Assembly (NCBI GenBank): GCA_963757115.1
Contig: CAVWQV010000005.1
Span: forward strand, 62,001 to 126,000
DNA: 64,000 nucleotides
Reading direction: 5' to 3'
Source: CAVWQV01 sp963757115
GTDB lineage: Bacteria; Pseudomonadota; Alphaproteobacteria; Acetobacterales; Acetobacteraceae
Part shown: piece by piece, positions 11,402 through 20,465 of the stretch
Layout: every line of letters starts with the position of its first letter
Position numbering within the stretch: the stretch's first letter is position 1
Notes under the pieces: model-generated
Database searches by the model: none
Seen by the model: the letters and a program-made list of their open reading frames with translations, nothing else
Told to the model about the DNA's origin: nothing
Made by a program: the position numbers and the translations under genes

Positions 11402-12496
11402 CTAAGCGGACTCGGCCACCGAAACGGCGCCCGACTCCGCGCCGTCGAGAAGCGGCTTGATCCTGGTGCCGAAGTCGCGCACCCCCGCCACGAAGTCCGG
11501 GAACGTCAGCAACATGCCGGCGATGCCGCACTCGCGACGGATGGTGTCGATCTGCTGGGCAACGGACCGATAGGAGCCGATCAGTACCGGAAAGCTGAAA
11601 AAGGCCATGTTGCCTTCGCTTGCCGGCGTGTTCAGGGTTTCGAGCAGACGGGCGCTGGTGCCGCCGGTGACGGGGTCGAGGGCAGCACTGCCGATCGCCG
11701 CTGCAATGGCTTCCTTGTCGGCGCCGCCGACGATCCGCTCCGCCTCGTCTTCCGCCTCGCGATCGGTCTCCGCGGCGACGATGACGAACAGCGCGTAGGT
11801 GCCGACGTTGCGGCCGAACGTGGCGGCGGCCTCGCCCATCTGCTCGCTTATGCGCCTGAGGCCGCTCGGATGCGTCATGACGAAGTTATAGTCGCCGTTC
11901 TCTGCGGTGAAGCGGACGCCGCTCGGAGACTGGCCGGCGCAAACGATTGGGATCTCGCGGGAGGCGCGCGGCTCGCAACGGCAATCATCGAGCTGAAAGA
12001 ACTCGCTCCGGTGATCGCAGCGCCCCTCGCGCCAGAGTGCGCGCATGATCTGCAGGTATTCGCGGGCGAACGCGTATCGGCGCTCGTAGTAATCGTCGCC
12101 GGGCCAAAGGCCCATCTGCGCGTATTCCGGCTTGTTCCAGCCGGTGACGATGTTCAAGCCGGCCCGACCGCCGCTGATGTCGTCCAGGGTGGCAATCATG
12201 CGCGCGGCCACCGCGGGGTGCGTGCTGAGCAGCCCAACGGTCGCGATCAGTTCGATCCGCGTCGTTGCCGACGCGAGCGCAGAAGTGAGCGTCACCAAAT
12301 CGAGGCACGCGTCCCAGAAGCCCGTCTCGCCACCGAAGCCACGGTACTTGATCATGGAAAGAATGAAGTCGAGACCTTGGCGTTCAGCCTCCTGGGTGAT
12401 GGCCAAGTTGTGTTGGAAGGTCGGCATATAGAGCGGCGCCGCCTTCGACATGATGTAACCATTGCGGCCGTTGGGCAGGAAAACGCCGAACTTCAT
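11402..12496 (-). CDS. LLM-class flavin monooxygenase, RutA-like
   Basis: 364 residues, close in length and sequence pattern to RutA, the FMN-dependent monooxygenase that opens the uracil ring. Seen: MKFGVFLPNGRNGYIMSKAA, YMPTFQHNLAITQEAERQGL, SMIKYRGFGGETGFWD, SGGRAGLNIVTGWNKPEYAQ and MGLWPGDDYYERRYAFAREY, all shared with RutA. No other rut gene (rutB to rutG) is nearby, so pyrimidine breakdown is not supported by context; a related heterocycle or sulfonate substrate is possible. AAAGGAG lies 11 bases before the ATG. The Baeyer-Villiger monooxygenase gene is 96 bases upstream on the same strand. Confidence 0.82.
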   Translation of the reverse strand: MKFGVFLPNGRNGYIMSKAAPLYMPTFQHNLAITQEAERQGLDFILSMIKYRGFGGETGFWDACLDLVTLTSALASATTRIELIATVGLLSTHPAVAARMIATLDDISGGRAGLNIVTGWNKPEYAQMGLWPGDDYYERRYAFAREYLQIMRALWREGRCDHRSEFFQLDDCRCEPRASREIPIVCAGQSPSGVRFTAENGDYNFVMTHPSGLRRISEQMGEAAATFGRNVGTYALFVIVAAETDREAEDEAERIVGGADKEAIAAAIGSAALDPVTGGTSARLLETLNTPASEGNMAFFSFPVLIGSYRSVAQQIDTIRRECGIAGMLLTFPDFVAGVRDFGTRIKPLLDGAESGAVSVAESA

Positions 12497-12592
12497 GGCG
12501 AAAAGCTCCTTTCAACGAGTGATTGGAGCCATCCGCCTGCAAGTCTCGTTCCAGAACCGCCCGGCCGCGCGGAGCATGACGCCCCTGGGCGA

Positions 12593-14228
12593 TCAAAGAT
12601 CGAGCGCGAAACCCGCGTAGTCAGCCGCCGCGATGTCGGCACAAACGCGAGCATAGTGCGCCATGCCGCCGGCGTACGGCATGAACACCCGCGGCTTGCC
12701 CGGCACGTTGGCGCCCGAGATACCAGGAATGCCCAGCCTGGGGCAGCAACGTTGCGTCGGCGGCCTGGTTGTTGTGCTTGATCCAGCGTTCGACCGCGTC
12801 TTCCGTCGGTTCGATGCGCGTTATGCCTTGGTCGCGCAGGTGCGAGATGCACTCGGTGATCCATTCGACATGCTGCTCGATCGCGACCGGCATGTTGCAA
12901 AGCACGGACGGACTGCCGGGGCCGGTGATGGTGAACAGGTTTGGGAAACCCGCCACCTGCAGGCCGAGATAGGTGCGCGGTCCATCGGCCCAGGCATCGC
13001 GCAGGCTCCGGCCGTCCCGACCACGTATGTCAAGCTTCAGCAGCGGCCCGGTCATCGCGTCGAAGCCGGTCGCGAAGACGATGATGTCGAGCGCGTGGGT
13101 GCTGCCATCGCGCTGCTGGATGCCTTCCGGAATGATCCGCTCGATCGGGGTCTCGCGCAGATCGATCAGCGTCACGTTGTCGCGGTTGAACGTCTCGAAA
13201 TAGCCAGTGTCGATCGGCGGCCGCTTGGCCGCAAACGGATGGTCGGTCGGAATCAGCTTCGCAGCAACGGCGGGGTCCTTGACGATCTGGCGTATCTTGT
13301 TGCGGATGAACTCGGCGGCCGTCTCGTTGGCCTCCTTGTTCGTCAGCAAATCCTGGAAGGCGGCACGAAAACGCAGGCCGCCCGTCTGCCAGGCCGATTC
13401 GTAGATCGCTTCGCGCTGCTCCGCTGCGACGTCGAGCGCACAGGTTTCGGAAATGGTCCAGGGATGGCCGTTGGGGCCGGCCTTGCAGATCTGGCGGATC
13501 GACCTCGGCATCGGCCTTGAACTGCCGGCGCGTTGCCTCGTCGAGCGGGCCGTTGCAGGCCGGCACGCTGTAGTTCGGCGTGCGCTGAAAGACGGTGAGA
13601 TGGGCAGCGGTCTCGGCGATGACGGGCGTGGCTTGTATCCCGGTCGAGCCGGTGCCGATCAGGCCGACGCGTTTACCCGGGAAATCGACGCCTTCATGCG
13701 GCCACTGGCCGGTGTGATACCAGCGTCCCCCAAAGCTCTCGAGACCGGCGATGCGCGGAATGTTCGTGGTGGAAAGGCAGCCCACGGCGGTGATGAGCAA
13801 TTGCGCCGCGAAGCGCTCGCCGCCGTCGGTATCAATCAGCCAGCGGTTCGCCGCCTCGTCGTAGGTGGCGTGCGGTGACGCGCGTGTTGAACTGGATATC
13901 GCGCTTGAGATCGAAGCGGTCGGCCACATGGTTGAGATAGCGCATGATCTCCGGCTGTTCCGGGTAGCGCTCGGTCCAGTCCCAATCCTGCTGCAGCTCC
14001 GGCGAGAACGAGTAGCAATAGGAGTGGCTCTCGGAATCGCAGCGCGCGCCCGGATACCGGTTCCAGTACCAGGTGCCCCCGACGCCGTCGGCGGCTTCCA
14101 GCACGCGGGTTTTCAGCCCGAGGCGATCGCGGAGGCAGTGGAGCTGGTAAAGCCCGGAGAAGCCGGCACCGATCACGACGGCGTCGAAGGTGTGCGCATC
14201 GGCGCGGGATGGGTTCTAGATCAGGCAT
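12593..14228 (-). CDS. Type I Baeyer-Villiger flavin monooxygenase (about four frameshifts)
   Basis: From ATG 14228, preceded by GAGGAG, to the TGA at 12593-12595. Pieces in three frames give one coherent protein: FAD motif VIGAGFSGLYQLHCLRDRLG, then GGTWYWNRYPGARCDSESHS, the Baeyer-Villiger fingerprint FGGRWYHTGQWPHE, the NADPH motif VGLIGTGSTGIQATPVIAE, HALDIIVFATGFDAMTG and the end GKPRVFMPYAGGMAHYARVC. Breaks lie near 14190, 13873, 13505 and 12713. Such enzymes insert oxygen next to a ketone to give an ester or lactone using NADPH. With four breaks it may be a pseudogene, but every block keeps family residues, which favours sequence errors. Confidence 0.82.
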
Positions 14229-14304
14229 CGGCTCCTCGTTGGCTCACTCGTCATCAGGTTCGTCGATCGTCTTTCGCACACCAGTCTAGCACCATGGGAC
14301 GCGG

Positions 14305-14327
14305 ATGCGCGGGTCAAGCCCGCGCAT
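14305..14327. repeat. Palindromic repeat A (9-bp stem)
   Basis: A perfect inverted repeat, ATGCGCGGG and CCCGCGCAT around the loop TCAAG. Related palindromes with the same GGGTCAAGCCC-like core occur at 14640-14662 and 14699-14720. Short elements like these are scattered between genes in many alphaproteobacterial genomes. Confidence 0.8.
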
Positions 14328-14333
14328 GACGGG

Positions 14334-14603
14334 TCACGGGACAAGGATCTGGGCCGAGAGGTCCTCCCAATTGGGGTTGTCCTTCTCGATGAGAGCGACC
14401 TTCCAGGCACGCGGCCAATGCTTAACGTTCTTCTCGCGCTAAATCGCGCCCAGGATTGCCTCGTGATGCTCGGCGTGGACCAGCAGCTTGAGGCCGTATC
14501 GCTTGGTGAAGCCCTCAACGACGCCCTCGCGATGCTCCCAAACGCGGCGGACCAGGTCGGCGGTGACGCCCACGTAAAGCGTGCCGTAGGGCCGGTTTGT
14601 CAT
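14334..14603 (-). pseudogene. GIY-YIG domain protein interrupted by an amber codon
   Basis: The frame encodes the GIY-YIG nuclease fold: GGWVYVMTNRPYGTLYVGVT, then DLVRRVWEHREGVVEGFTKR and LLVHAEHHEAILGAI. An in-frame TAG at 14439-14441 then interrupts it, after which the same frame continues with the normal family tail REKNVKHWPRAWKVALIE and NPNWEDLSAQI to the TGA at 14334. A single C-to-T change (CAG to TAG) explains the stop. The domain starts upstream of the ATG at 14603 and reads back into palindromic repeat B without an obvious start, so both ends look damaged. Small stand-alone GIY-YIG proteins are common and their function is largely unknown. Confidence 0.75.
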
Positions 14604-14639
14604 TACGTAGACCCACCCGCCCTTCGATTGTACCCCGTC

Positions 14640-14662
14640 ATTGCCGGGCTTGACCCGGCAAT
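14640..14662. repeat. Palindromic repeat B (9-bp stem)
   Basis: A perfect inverted repeat, ATTGCCGGG and CCCGGCAAT around CTTGA. Read on the minus strand it lies in frame with the GIY-YIG sequence and would translate as CRVKPGND, so the element appears to have landed at the N-terminal edge of that gene. Confidence 0.8.
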
Positions 14663-14698
14663 CAGTCCCAACGCGCACCGGGGTGTGCCTGGAAACGG

Positions 14699-14720
14699 AT
14701 GACCGGGTCAGGCCCGGCAT
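14699..14720. repeat. Palindromic repeat C (imperfect)
   Basis: Same core as repeats A and B: ATGACCGGG, loop TCAGG, CCCGGCAT, with one extra base in the left arm. It sits just downstream of the enoyl-CoA hydratase stop at 14741 and could fold in its 3' untranslated region. Confidence 0.65.
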
Positions 14721-14740
14721 GAGAGGGGGCATCGTCCACC

Positions 14741-15574
14741 TCACTCGTTCCGCTCGCGATAGTCCCCGAATGCCCGGTCGCGCGCACTCAGTACGTCGCG
14801 CACGCTGCCGCCGTCGCGCTTGAACTGGGCGCGGTAGTCGAGGCTCGCCTTGGTCGTGAAGGCCAGGGCCTGCAGTTCGGTCCCCGAACGGATCGCTGCC
14901 CGCAGCCCCATGATCTCCATCGCGCGATGGATGCTGCGCTTGTTGATCTGGTTGAGCTCCGTCGGCGTCAGCGCGACCCGCCCGGCGATCGCCAGCACCT
15001 CGTCATCCAGTCGCTCAGCCGGATAGGCGCGGTTGGCGAAGCCGTCCGCCGCCGCCTCCACGCCGGAGATCGCGTCGCCGGTCAGATACATCTCCATTGC
15101 CCGGCGCAGGCCAAGCAGCCAGGGATGGAACTGGTTGTCCGGCGGGCTCATCAGCCGCGTCGGCGGATAGCCGATCTTGGCGTCCTCGGCGACATAGACG
15201 AGATCGCAGCATGCGGCGAGTTCGCTGCCGCCGGCGAGACAATAACCGTGCACCTGCGCGATCACCGGTTTCGCCAGGTCCCAGATGCGCGTCCACCCGT
15301 CGACGACGTGCCGCGCCCACTGCCCCGCGCCGCCCGCGGTATAGTACGGCTGGTCTTCGGCATTGTTGGCGGAAAGGTCGTAACCGGCGGAGAAACTCGG
15401 CCCCGCGCCGCGCAGGACCGTGACTTTAACCGAAGCGTCCTGGTCGGCTTCCACCAGCGCTTCGAGAATCGCCCCGCGCAGCGCGTTGTTGAGCGCGTTG
15501 CGCTTCTCCGGGCGGTTCATCGTCAGCCGCCGCACGCCCTCGCCCGGGTGGTCGATCAGCAGCACCTCACTCAT
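14741..15574 (-). CDS. Enoyl-CoA hydratase/isomerase family protein
   Basis: 277 residues of the crotonase fold. The core motifs are MNRPEKRNALNNALRGAI, GAGPSFSAGYDLSAN (first oxyanion-hole glycine region), VIAQVHGYCLAGGSELAACC and DAKIGYPPTRLMSPPDNQF. One catalytic glutamate position of classical hydratases is hard to assign, so isomerase or hydrolase activity is possible. GGAGGAGG lies seven bases before the ATG, and the ATG overlaps the stop codon of the upstream dehydrogenase gene (ATGA at 15571-15574), showing translational coupling in a beta-oxidation-type operon. Confidence 0.92.
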   Translation of the reverse strand: MSEVLLIDHPGEGVRRLTMNRPEKRNALNNALRGAILEALVEADQDASVKVTVLRGAGPSFSAGYDLSANNAEDQPYYTAGGAGQWARHVVDGWTRIWDLAKPVIAQVHGYCLAGGSELAACCDLVYVAEDAKIGYPPTRLMSPPDNQFHPWLLGLRRAMEMYLTGDAISGVEAAADGFANRAYPAERLDDEVLAIAGRVALTPTELNQINKRSIHRAMEIMGLRAAIRSGTELQALAFTTKASLDYRAQFKRDGGSVRDVLSARDRAFGDYRERNE

Positions 15575-16811
15575 GCGCGTCCTCCTCCGGTCGGGATGTC
15601 CTTGAACGCCATCCCCTTGTCGGCCCGCATGTCGGCGGGCAGTTTGAGCACGCGCTCGGCGATGGTGTTGCGCAGGATCTCGTCCGTGCCCCCCGCAATG
15701 CGCATCGCCGGCGCGTAGATCAGCGCCTCCTCGAACAGCCCGGCGAGCGGCATCTCGGCGCCGCCCATCACCCCCGCCGCGCCGAGCAGTTCGAGGCCAT
15801 AGGAGGTGATCTCCTGCAGCTTGCTGGCACTCACGAGCTTGCCGATGGACGCCTCCGGGCCCCGGCGTCTCGCCCTTGGACAGCGCGGTCATGGTCCGGT
15901 ACTTGGTGAAGCGTAGGCCCTGCGCCTTGACGTAGAACTCCGCCAGCCGCTCCTGCACGCCCGCATCGTCGATCGCCGGCCCGGTATCGAGCTCGAGGTC
16001 GCGGGCGATCGCCCACAGCTCCTCGAAATCGGGCCCGGGATTTTCCGGGGTGGCGTAGCGCTCGCTCATCAGCAGCGAGATGGCCACCTTCCAGCCGCCG
16101 CCGACCGGGCCGAGGCGCTGACTGTCCGGGATGCGGACGTCGTTGAAGAACACTTCGTTGAAGTGCGACGCGCCCGACATCTGCTTGATCGGCCGCATTT
16201 CGATCCCGGGCGACTTGGCGCTGAGATAGAAGAACGTCAGCCCCTCGTGCTTCGGGCGATCGAAGTCGCTGCGCGCGATCAGCACGCCCCAATCGGACTT
16301 GTGGGCCATGGAGGTCCAGATCTTCTGGCCGTTGATCACCCACTCGTCGCCGTCCCGGTCGGCGCGGGTGCGGAGCGCGCCCAGGTCCGAGCCGCCCGCC
16401 GGTTCGGAGAAGAACTGGCACCACACCTCGTCGCCGCGCAGCGCTGGGGGTGCGAAGCGGTCGCGCTGTTCCTGCGTGCCCCAGCGGCAGATTGTGGGAA
16501 TGCACATCCCGAGCCCGAGGCCGAACATGCCCGTGAGCGTTTTATACTTCGCCTCTTCCTGCGAGTAGATCACCTGCTGGATCGGCGACCCGCCCTGCCC
16601 GCCCCACTCGACCGGCCAGGTGATCCCGGCAAACCCTGCGGCGTGCTTCTTGCGCTGGAACGCCTTGGCCGCGTCCATCGCCCCCGGCGCGTCCTGCCCG
16701 CGCCGGTAGCCGAGCACCTCGCCCGGGCGGCGACGCTCGGCATTGGCTTCAAGAAACGCGATGCAGCGGGCGCGGGTACTCGGCTTCTGTGGGTAAGTCC
16801 TGGAAATCCAT
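15571..16811 (-). CDS. Acyl-CoA dehydrogenase, larger subunit type (two frameshifts)
   Basis: About 412 codons from ATG 16811 (MDFQDLPTEAEY). Conserved blocks: FAGITWPVEWGGQGGSPIQQ, CQFFSEPAGGSDLGALRTRA, WVINGQKIWTSMAHKSDWGV, LMSERYATPENPGPDFEELW and, in the last frame, AMRIAGGTDEILRNTIAERV. The frame breaks near 16765, by one extra C after GAGTAC, and near 15855. The GTDEILRNTIAERVL end is typical of the larger member of paired dehydrogenases. It overlaps the next gene by four bases and follows the smaller dehydrogenase gene directly, so a heteromeric enzyme is likely. Confidence 0.87.
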
Positions 16812-16815
16812 GCTC

Positions 16816-17943
16816 CTACGCCGCCTCGAGCGCCTGGACGTTGCGCGTCCGCAGCGCCGCGATCAGCCGGTGCTTCCACTCGCGCCCGCTGCCGAGTGCG
16901 AGGCCCAGCAGCTTGGCGCGGCGATAGAGCAGATGGCAGTCGAGCTGCCACGTGTAGCCCATGCCGCCATGCGTCTGGATGTTCTCCTTGGTGGCGAGCC
17001 ACCCGGCGTCGCACGCGGCCACCCGCGCGGTGGCGGCGGCCACCGGCAGCTCCGCCGCCCCGGTGTTCAATGCCCAGGCGGCCCAATACGCGTTGGAGCG
17101 CGCAAGCTCGACCGCCACGTACACGTCGGCGAGCTTGTGCTTGATTGCCTGGAACGAGCCGATCGGCCGGCCGAAGGCGTAACGGGTGAGCGCGTAGTCG
17201 CGCGCCATCTCGAGCGCCGCCTCAGCGTTGCCCACCTGCTCGAAAGCCATCGGCACCGCCGCGTGATCGAGCAGGGTGCCGATCGCCTCCGGCCCCGCCG
17301 CGCCCGGCAGCGGCTCCGCGCTCGCGCCGTAAAAGCTGATCCGGGCGTGCGCCCGCGACGGATCGAACGTCTCGACCTTCTCCCGCGCCACGCCGTTTGC
17401 GCCGAGTTCGACAAGATGGAGCGCCGACACGCCGGCCGCCGGCCGCACCGCGACGACGGCGAAATCGGCCGCTTCGCCGTCGGCCACGGGCGCCTTGACG
17501 CCCGTCAGCCTGCCATCGGCGACAGTGGTGTCGAGCCGGTCCGGGCGCACGACGCCCGGCCGCTCCGCCCAGGCAAATGTCCCGATCGCCTCCCCGCTCG
17601 CGAGACGCGGCAGCAGCCGTTGCTTCTGGGCAGGCGAGCCGAACAGCATTACCGCCGTCGTCGCGAGATACACCGACGAAGCGAACGGCACCGGCGCGAT
17701 CGCCCGCCCCAGTTCCTCGGCCAGCACGCACACCGCGAGCTGCCCAAGCCCGGCCCCGCCATACTCCTCCGGGATCGATGCCCCGACCCAGCCCATGGCC
17801 CCCATCTGCTCCCACAGCGCGCGGTCATGGGCTCCATGGTCGTCGATGGCGCGGCGCACGACGGAGGGAGGGCAGCGCTCGCGCAGGAACGCGCGCGCCG
17901 TTTCGCGCAGCTGCTTCAACTCGTCGGAAAAGTCGAAATTCAT
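16816..17943 (-). CDS. Acyl-CoA dehydrogenase, smaller subunit type
   Basis: 375 residues from ATG 17943 (MNFDFSDELKQLRETARAFL), with GGAGG nine bases upstream. Seen: VGASIPEEYGGAGLGQLAVC, EELGRAIAPVPFASSVYLA, ALTRYAFGRPIGSFQAIKHK and IQTHGGMGYTWQLDCHLLYR. The central substrate-binding segment is less conserved than in the larger partner, as is usual in alpha2beta2 dehydrogenases. It is the first gene of the operon 17943 to 14741, encoding two dehydrogenases and an enoyl-CoA hydratase, that looks built for one branched, cyclic or steroid-like acyl-CoA; the substrate is not identifiable. Confidence 0.9.
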   Translation of the reverse strand: MNFDFSDELKQLRETARAFLRERCPPSVVRRAIDDHGAHDRALWEQMGAMGWVGASIPEEYGGAGLGQLAVCVLAEELGRAIAPVPFASSVYLATTAVMLFGSPAQKQRLLPRLASGEAIGTFAWAERPGVVRPDRLDTTVADGRLTGVKAPVADGEAADFAVVAVRPAAGVSALHLVELGANGVAREKVETFDPSRAHARISFYGASAEPLPGAAGPEAIGTLLDHAAVPMAFEQVGNAEAALEMARDYALTRYAFGRPIGSFQAIKHKLADVYVAVELARSNAYWAAWALNTGAAELPVAAATARVAACDAGWLATKENIQTHGGMGYTWQLDCHLLYRRAKLLGLALGSGREWKHRLIAALRTRNVQALEAA

Positions 17944-18117
17944 CCCATCCTCCAGGGCGAGCAAACCCGATTTACCAGGGCGCGGCAACACCAGCTCGCC
18001 ATGCGTCGGGATGCTGGCTTGTCGGCGGGAGATCTGCCCTATGCGCGCCGTCTCCTCCCTGTCACTTGCGGGCTGTTGCCACCGAGCCTACCCAGATGAC
18101 CAACAAGGAGAGCAACC

Positions 18118-18798
18118 ATGATCAAGTTCTACTATCACCCCTCGCCGAACCCGGCCAAAGTCGCGCTGTTCCTCGAGGAAGCCGGACTCGAATACGAGTT
18201 GGTCCCTGTCGATACCCGCAAGGGGGAGCAGCACCTCCCCGAATTTCTCGCGATCAACCCGAATGCCAAAACCCCGGCGCTGACGGACGGGGACACCACG
18301 GTGTTCGACAGCACCGCCATCCTGCTTTACTTGGCCGAGAAGACCGGAAAGTTTCTTCCGGAACAAACTGATAAGGCGCGCGGGCAGTTTCTGTCCTGGA
18401 TGATGTTCGTCGCTTCCGGTATCGGCCCGTATTCCGGCCAGGCTGTGCATTTCAAGCATTTCGCGCCTGAGCCGAAGGATTATGCCGTCACCCGTTACCT
18501 GTTCGAGGCGGAACGGCACTGGAAGATCATCGACACGCAGCTCGGCAAGCACAGCTACATGCTGGGCGAGACTTATACGGTGCTCGACATGGCGGTGTGG
18601 GGCTGGGCTCGGGCGATACCGTTCATTCTGGGACAAGACGCTTGGGCGAAGCTGCCGAACGTGAAGCGCCACCTCGATCAGATCAACGCACGGCCGGCCG
18701 CTCAGCGGGCCGAAGCGCTCAAGGAAAAGCACACCTTCAAAACGGAGATGGACGAGGCAGCCCGCAAGCACATGTTCCCGTCCGCGCACGCTGCATAG
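18118..18798 (+). CDS. Glutathione S-transferase
   Basis: 226 residues with an N-terminal thioredoxin-like domain (KFYYHPSPNPAKVALFLEEA, then NPNAKTPALTDGDTTVFDST with the cis-proline before the glutathione-binding DST) and an all-alpha C-terminal domain (LGETYTVLDMAVWGWARAIP). The pattern is like the Nu/YfcG-related bacterial class. AAGGAGAGC precedes the ATG. It stands alone and ends 18 bases before a strong hairpin. Confidence 0.92.
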   Translation: MIKFYYHPSPNPAKVALFLEEAGLEYELVPVDTRKGEQHLPEFLAINPNAKTPALTDGDTTVFDSTAILLYLAEKTGKFLPEQTDKARGQFLSWMMFVASGIGPYSGQAVHFKHFAPEPKDYAVTRYLFEAERHWKIIDTQLGKHSYMLGETYTVLDMAVWGWARAIPFILGQDAWAKLPNVKRHLDQINARPAAQRAEALKEKHTFKTEMDEAARKHMFPSAHAA

Positions 18799-18816
18799 CC
18801 GCGGCAGCGTTTTCAC

Positions 18817-18845
18817 GGAGCGGGCCCTGCTGCCCGGCCCGCTCC
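18817..18845. terminator. Bidirectional hairpin terminator
   Basis: A perfect 10-bp stem, GGAGCGGGCC and GGCCCGCTCC, with a 9-base loop, sits between the converging GST gene (ends 18798) and cupin gene (ends 18850). It has no clear T-run, but position and symmetry fit a two-way terminator. Confidence 0.75.
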
Positions 18846-18849
18846 GGCG

Positions 18850-19527
18850 CTAGCCGACCGGCGGCAGTCGCACGGACGCGAGGTGGCCCGTTTTCACCCA
18901 CGCGCGGCAGCCCTCCTGGCCGGCGACCGCCTGGAGCACCGCGCCAGCCGGAAGCCGCAGCCAGGAGTGCCGCTCGAACGCTTCGCCGCCCTCTGCGAAG
19001 CCGCCATCCAGCACCAGCACCTCGATCCCGCCCGGAACTGCGGCCTGCAAAACCGCGCCGGGCGCCCAGCGCTCCAGGCGGACCCGCTCACGCGCGTCCT
19101 CGAACAACGGCATGACCTCCAGGCCAGGCCGCGCGCCGGGCGCGAAGGGGAGCGCACCTGTGTCCAGGCGCAGCTCTGTTCGATCGTGGGGGTCGAACTG
19201 CCATAGCTTGACGAAAATGGTGCAGCCCGGGTCGGAGCCCGGCGTGTGTCGCGTCGTGGGCGGGTTGCGAACATAGCTCCCCGCGGGAAAGCCGCCGTGT
19301 TCGTCTTCGAAAACGCCTTCGAGCACCAGGAACTCCTCGCCGCCACCGTGCGTGTGCGGCGAGAAACGGCTACGGGGCGCATAGCGCACGATGGAGGTGG
19401 CGCGGGCCACCTCATCTCCCACACGATCGAGCATCCGCCGATCCACCCCCGGAACGGGCGAGGGCGTCCAGTCGAGGCGCGCGGCGTGTACTGCCGCGCG
19501 CGCACCGAAATCGGCGTTGAGTTCCAT
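18850..19527 (-). CDS. Cupin-domain protein (ChrR-like, two cupin repeats)
   Basis: About 225 residues from ATG 19527 (MELNADFGARAAVHAARLDW); an ATG nine codons further up is possible. The first cupin has metal-ligand motif RFSPHTHGGGEEFLVLEGVF followed by GSYVRNPPTTRHTPGS, as in the C-terminal cupin of ChrR anti-sigma factors. A second, more divergent cupin follows (GIEVLVLDGGFAEGGEAFER). There is no anti-sigma zinc domain and no sigma factor gene nearby, so a stand-alone sensor or enzyme is more likely than ChrR itself. It is divergent from the hotdog gene at 19663. Confidence 0.8.
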   Translation of the reverse strand: MELNADFGARAAVHAARLDWTPSPVPGVDRRMLDRVGDEVARATSIVRYAPRSRFSPHTHGGGEEFLVLEGVFEDEHGGFPAGSYVRNPPTTRHTPGSDPGCTIFVKLWQFDPHDRTELRLDTGALPFAPGARPGLEVMPLFEDARERVRLERWAPGAVLQAAVPGGIEVLVLDGGFAEGGEAFERHSWLRLPAGAVLQAVAGQEGCRAWVKTGHLASVRLPPVG

Positions 19528-19662
19528 TCGCAGCCCTTCGCTGAGGCCAAGCAATGCGGCGTGGGACCGGTTGCAACGCTAGGATCATGCACCGCAGAAG
19601 GATAGAGCGCCCTTGACCGCGGCAGCGCCGGTTCGATGATGCGTCGTCCGGAGGAGTAGGTC

Positions 19663-20463
19663 ATGAGCGCCGTCCAGATCGCGCCCTATCATGTGCGGGC
19701 GCACAACACCGCCAAGGAGTCGGAGAACAAGATCCACGACGACGCGGTGGCGCGGAAGTTCGGCTTCAGCGGCGGCCTCGTCCCGGGGGTGGACGTCTAC
19801 GCCTACATGGCGCACCAGCCGGTCGCCCTGTGGGGGCGCGATTGGCTGGAGCGCGGCACGGCGTCGTGTCGGTTCAAGAAACCGGTCTACGACGGGGAAA
19901 GCGCGGTCGTGACGGCAGCCGAAACGGAAGACGGCCTCGCGATCGAGGTTGCGAGCCGCGGCGAGGTTTGCGGCACGGCAACCGTCCAGCTGCCCGCCGC
20001 AACGCCATCGCCTCGGCCGGACGAATACGAGATCGCCTCGCCGCCCGACGAGCGGCCGGCCGCGAGCGAACGGACGCTCGCCGCCGGGCTTTGGGTCAAC
20101 TCGCAACCCGTCGTGGTCAGCCCTGAGTTCGCGGCGGAATACCTCCGCAATCTGCACGAAACCGATGATCTTTATGCGCGCGAGGGCTTGGTGCACCCCG
20201 GCCTGATCCTGCGCATGTGCAACTGGGCGCTGTCCCACAACGTCGTGCTCGGGCCGTGGATTCACGTGGGCTCCGTCGTCCGTCACCTGAGCGTCGCCCG
20301 CGTTGGCGAAACGCTGAGTGCTCGCGCGCGCATCACCGGCAACGACGAGCGCAAGGGGCATCGCTTCGTCGATCTCGACGCCCTCGTGCTTGCCGCCGAC
20401 CGGCCGGTCGCGCACGTGCTGCACACCGCCATCTGGCGGCCGCGCCAGCTCGAGGAAGCTTGA
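19663..20463 (+). CDS. MaoC-like hotdog-fold dehydratase/hydratase
   Basis: 266 residues. The N-terminal half has HDDAVARKFGFSGGLVPGVD followed by YAYMAHQPV, a hotdog-fold signature of MaoC-type hydratases, and the C-terminal half has a second hotdog-like segment (WIHVGSVVRHLSVARVGETL). Its likely role is hydration or dehydration of an acyl-CoA or a related thioester. GGAGG lies in front of the ATG. The LLM oxidoreductase gene starts two bases after its stop, so the pair forms an operon. Confidence 0.78.
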   Translation: MSAVQIAPYHVRAHNTAKESENKIHDDAVARKFGFSGGLVPGVDVYAYMAHQPVALWGRDWLERGTASCRFKKPVYDGESAVVTAAETEDGLAIEVASRGEVCGTATVQLPAATPSPRPDEYEIASPPDERPAASERTLAAGLWVNSQPVVVSPEFAAEYLRNLHETDDLYAREGLVHPGLILRMCNWALSHNVVLGPWIHVGSVVRHLSVARVGETLSARARITGNDERKGHRFVDLDALVLAADRPVAHVLHTAIWRPRQLEEA

Positions 20464-20465
20464 TC

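Noticed and set aside
14741..17086. A single 781-codon frame joining dehydrogenase and hydratase
   Set aside because: It looks like a fusion only because two frameshifts in the dehydrogenase gene let one frame run through; separate starts, ribosome sites and an ATGA overlap show two genes.
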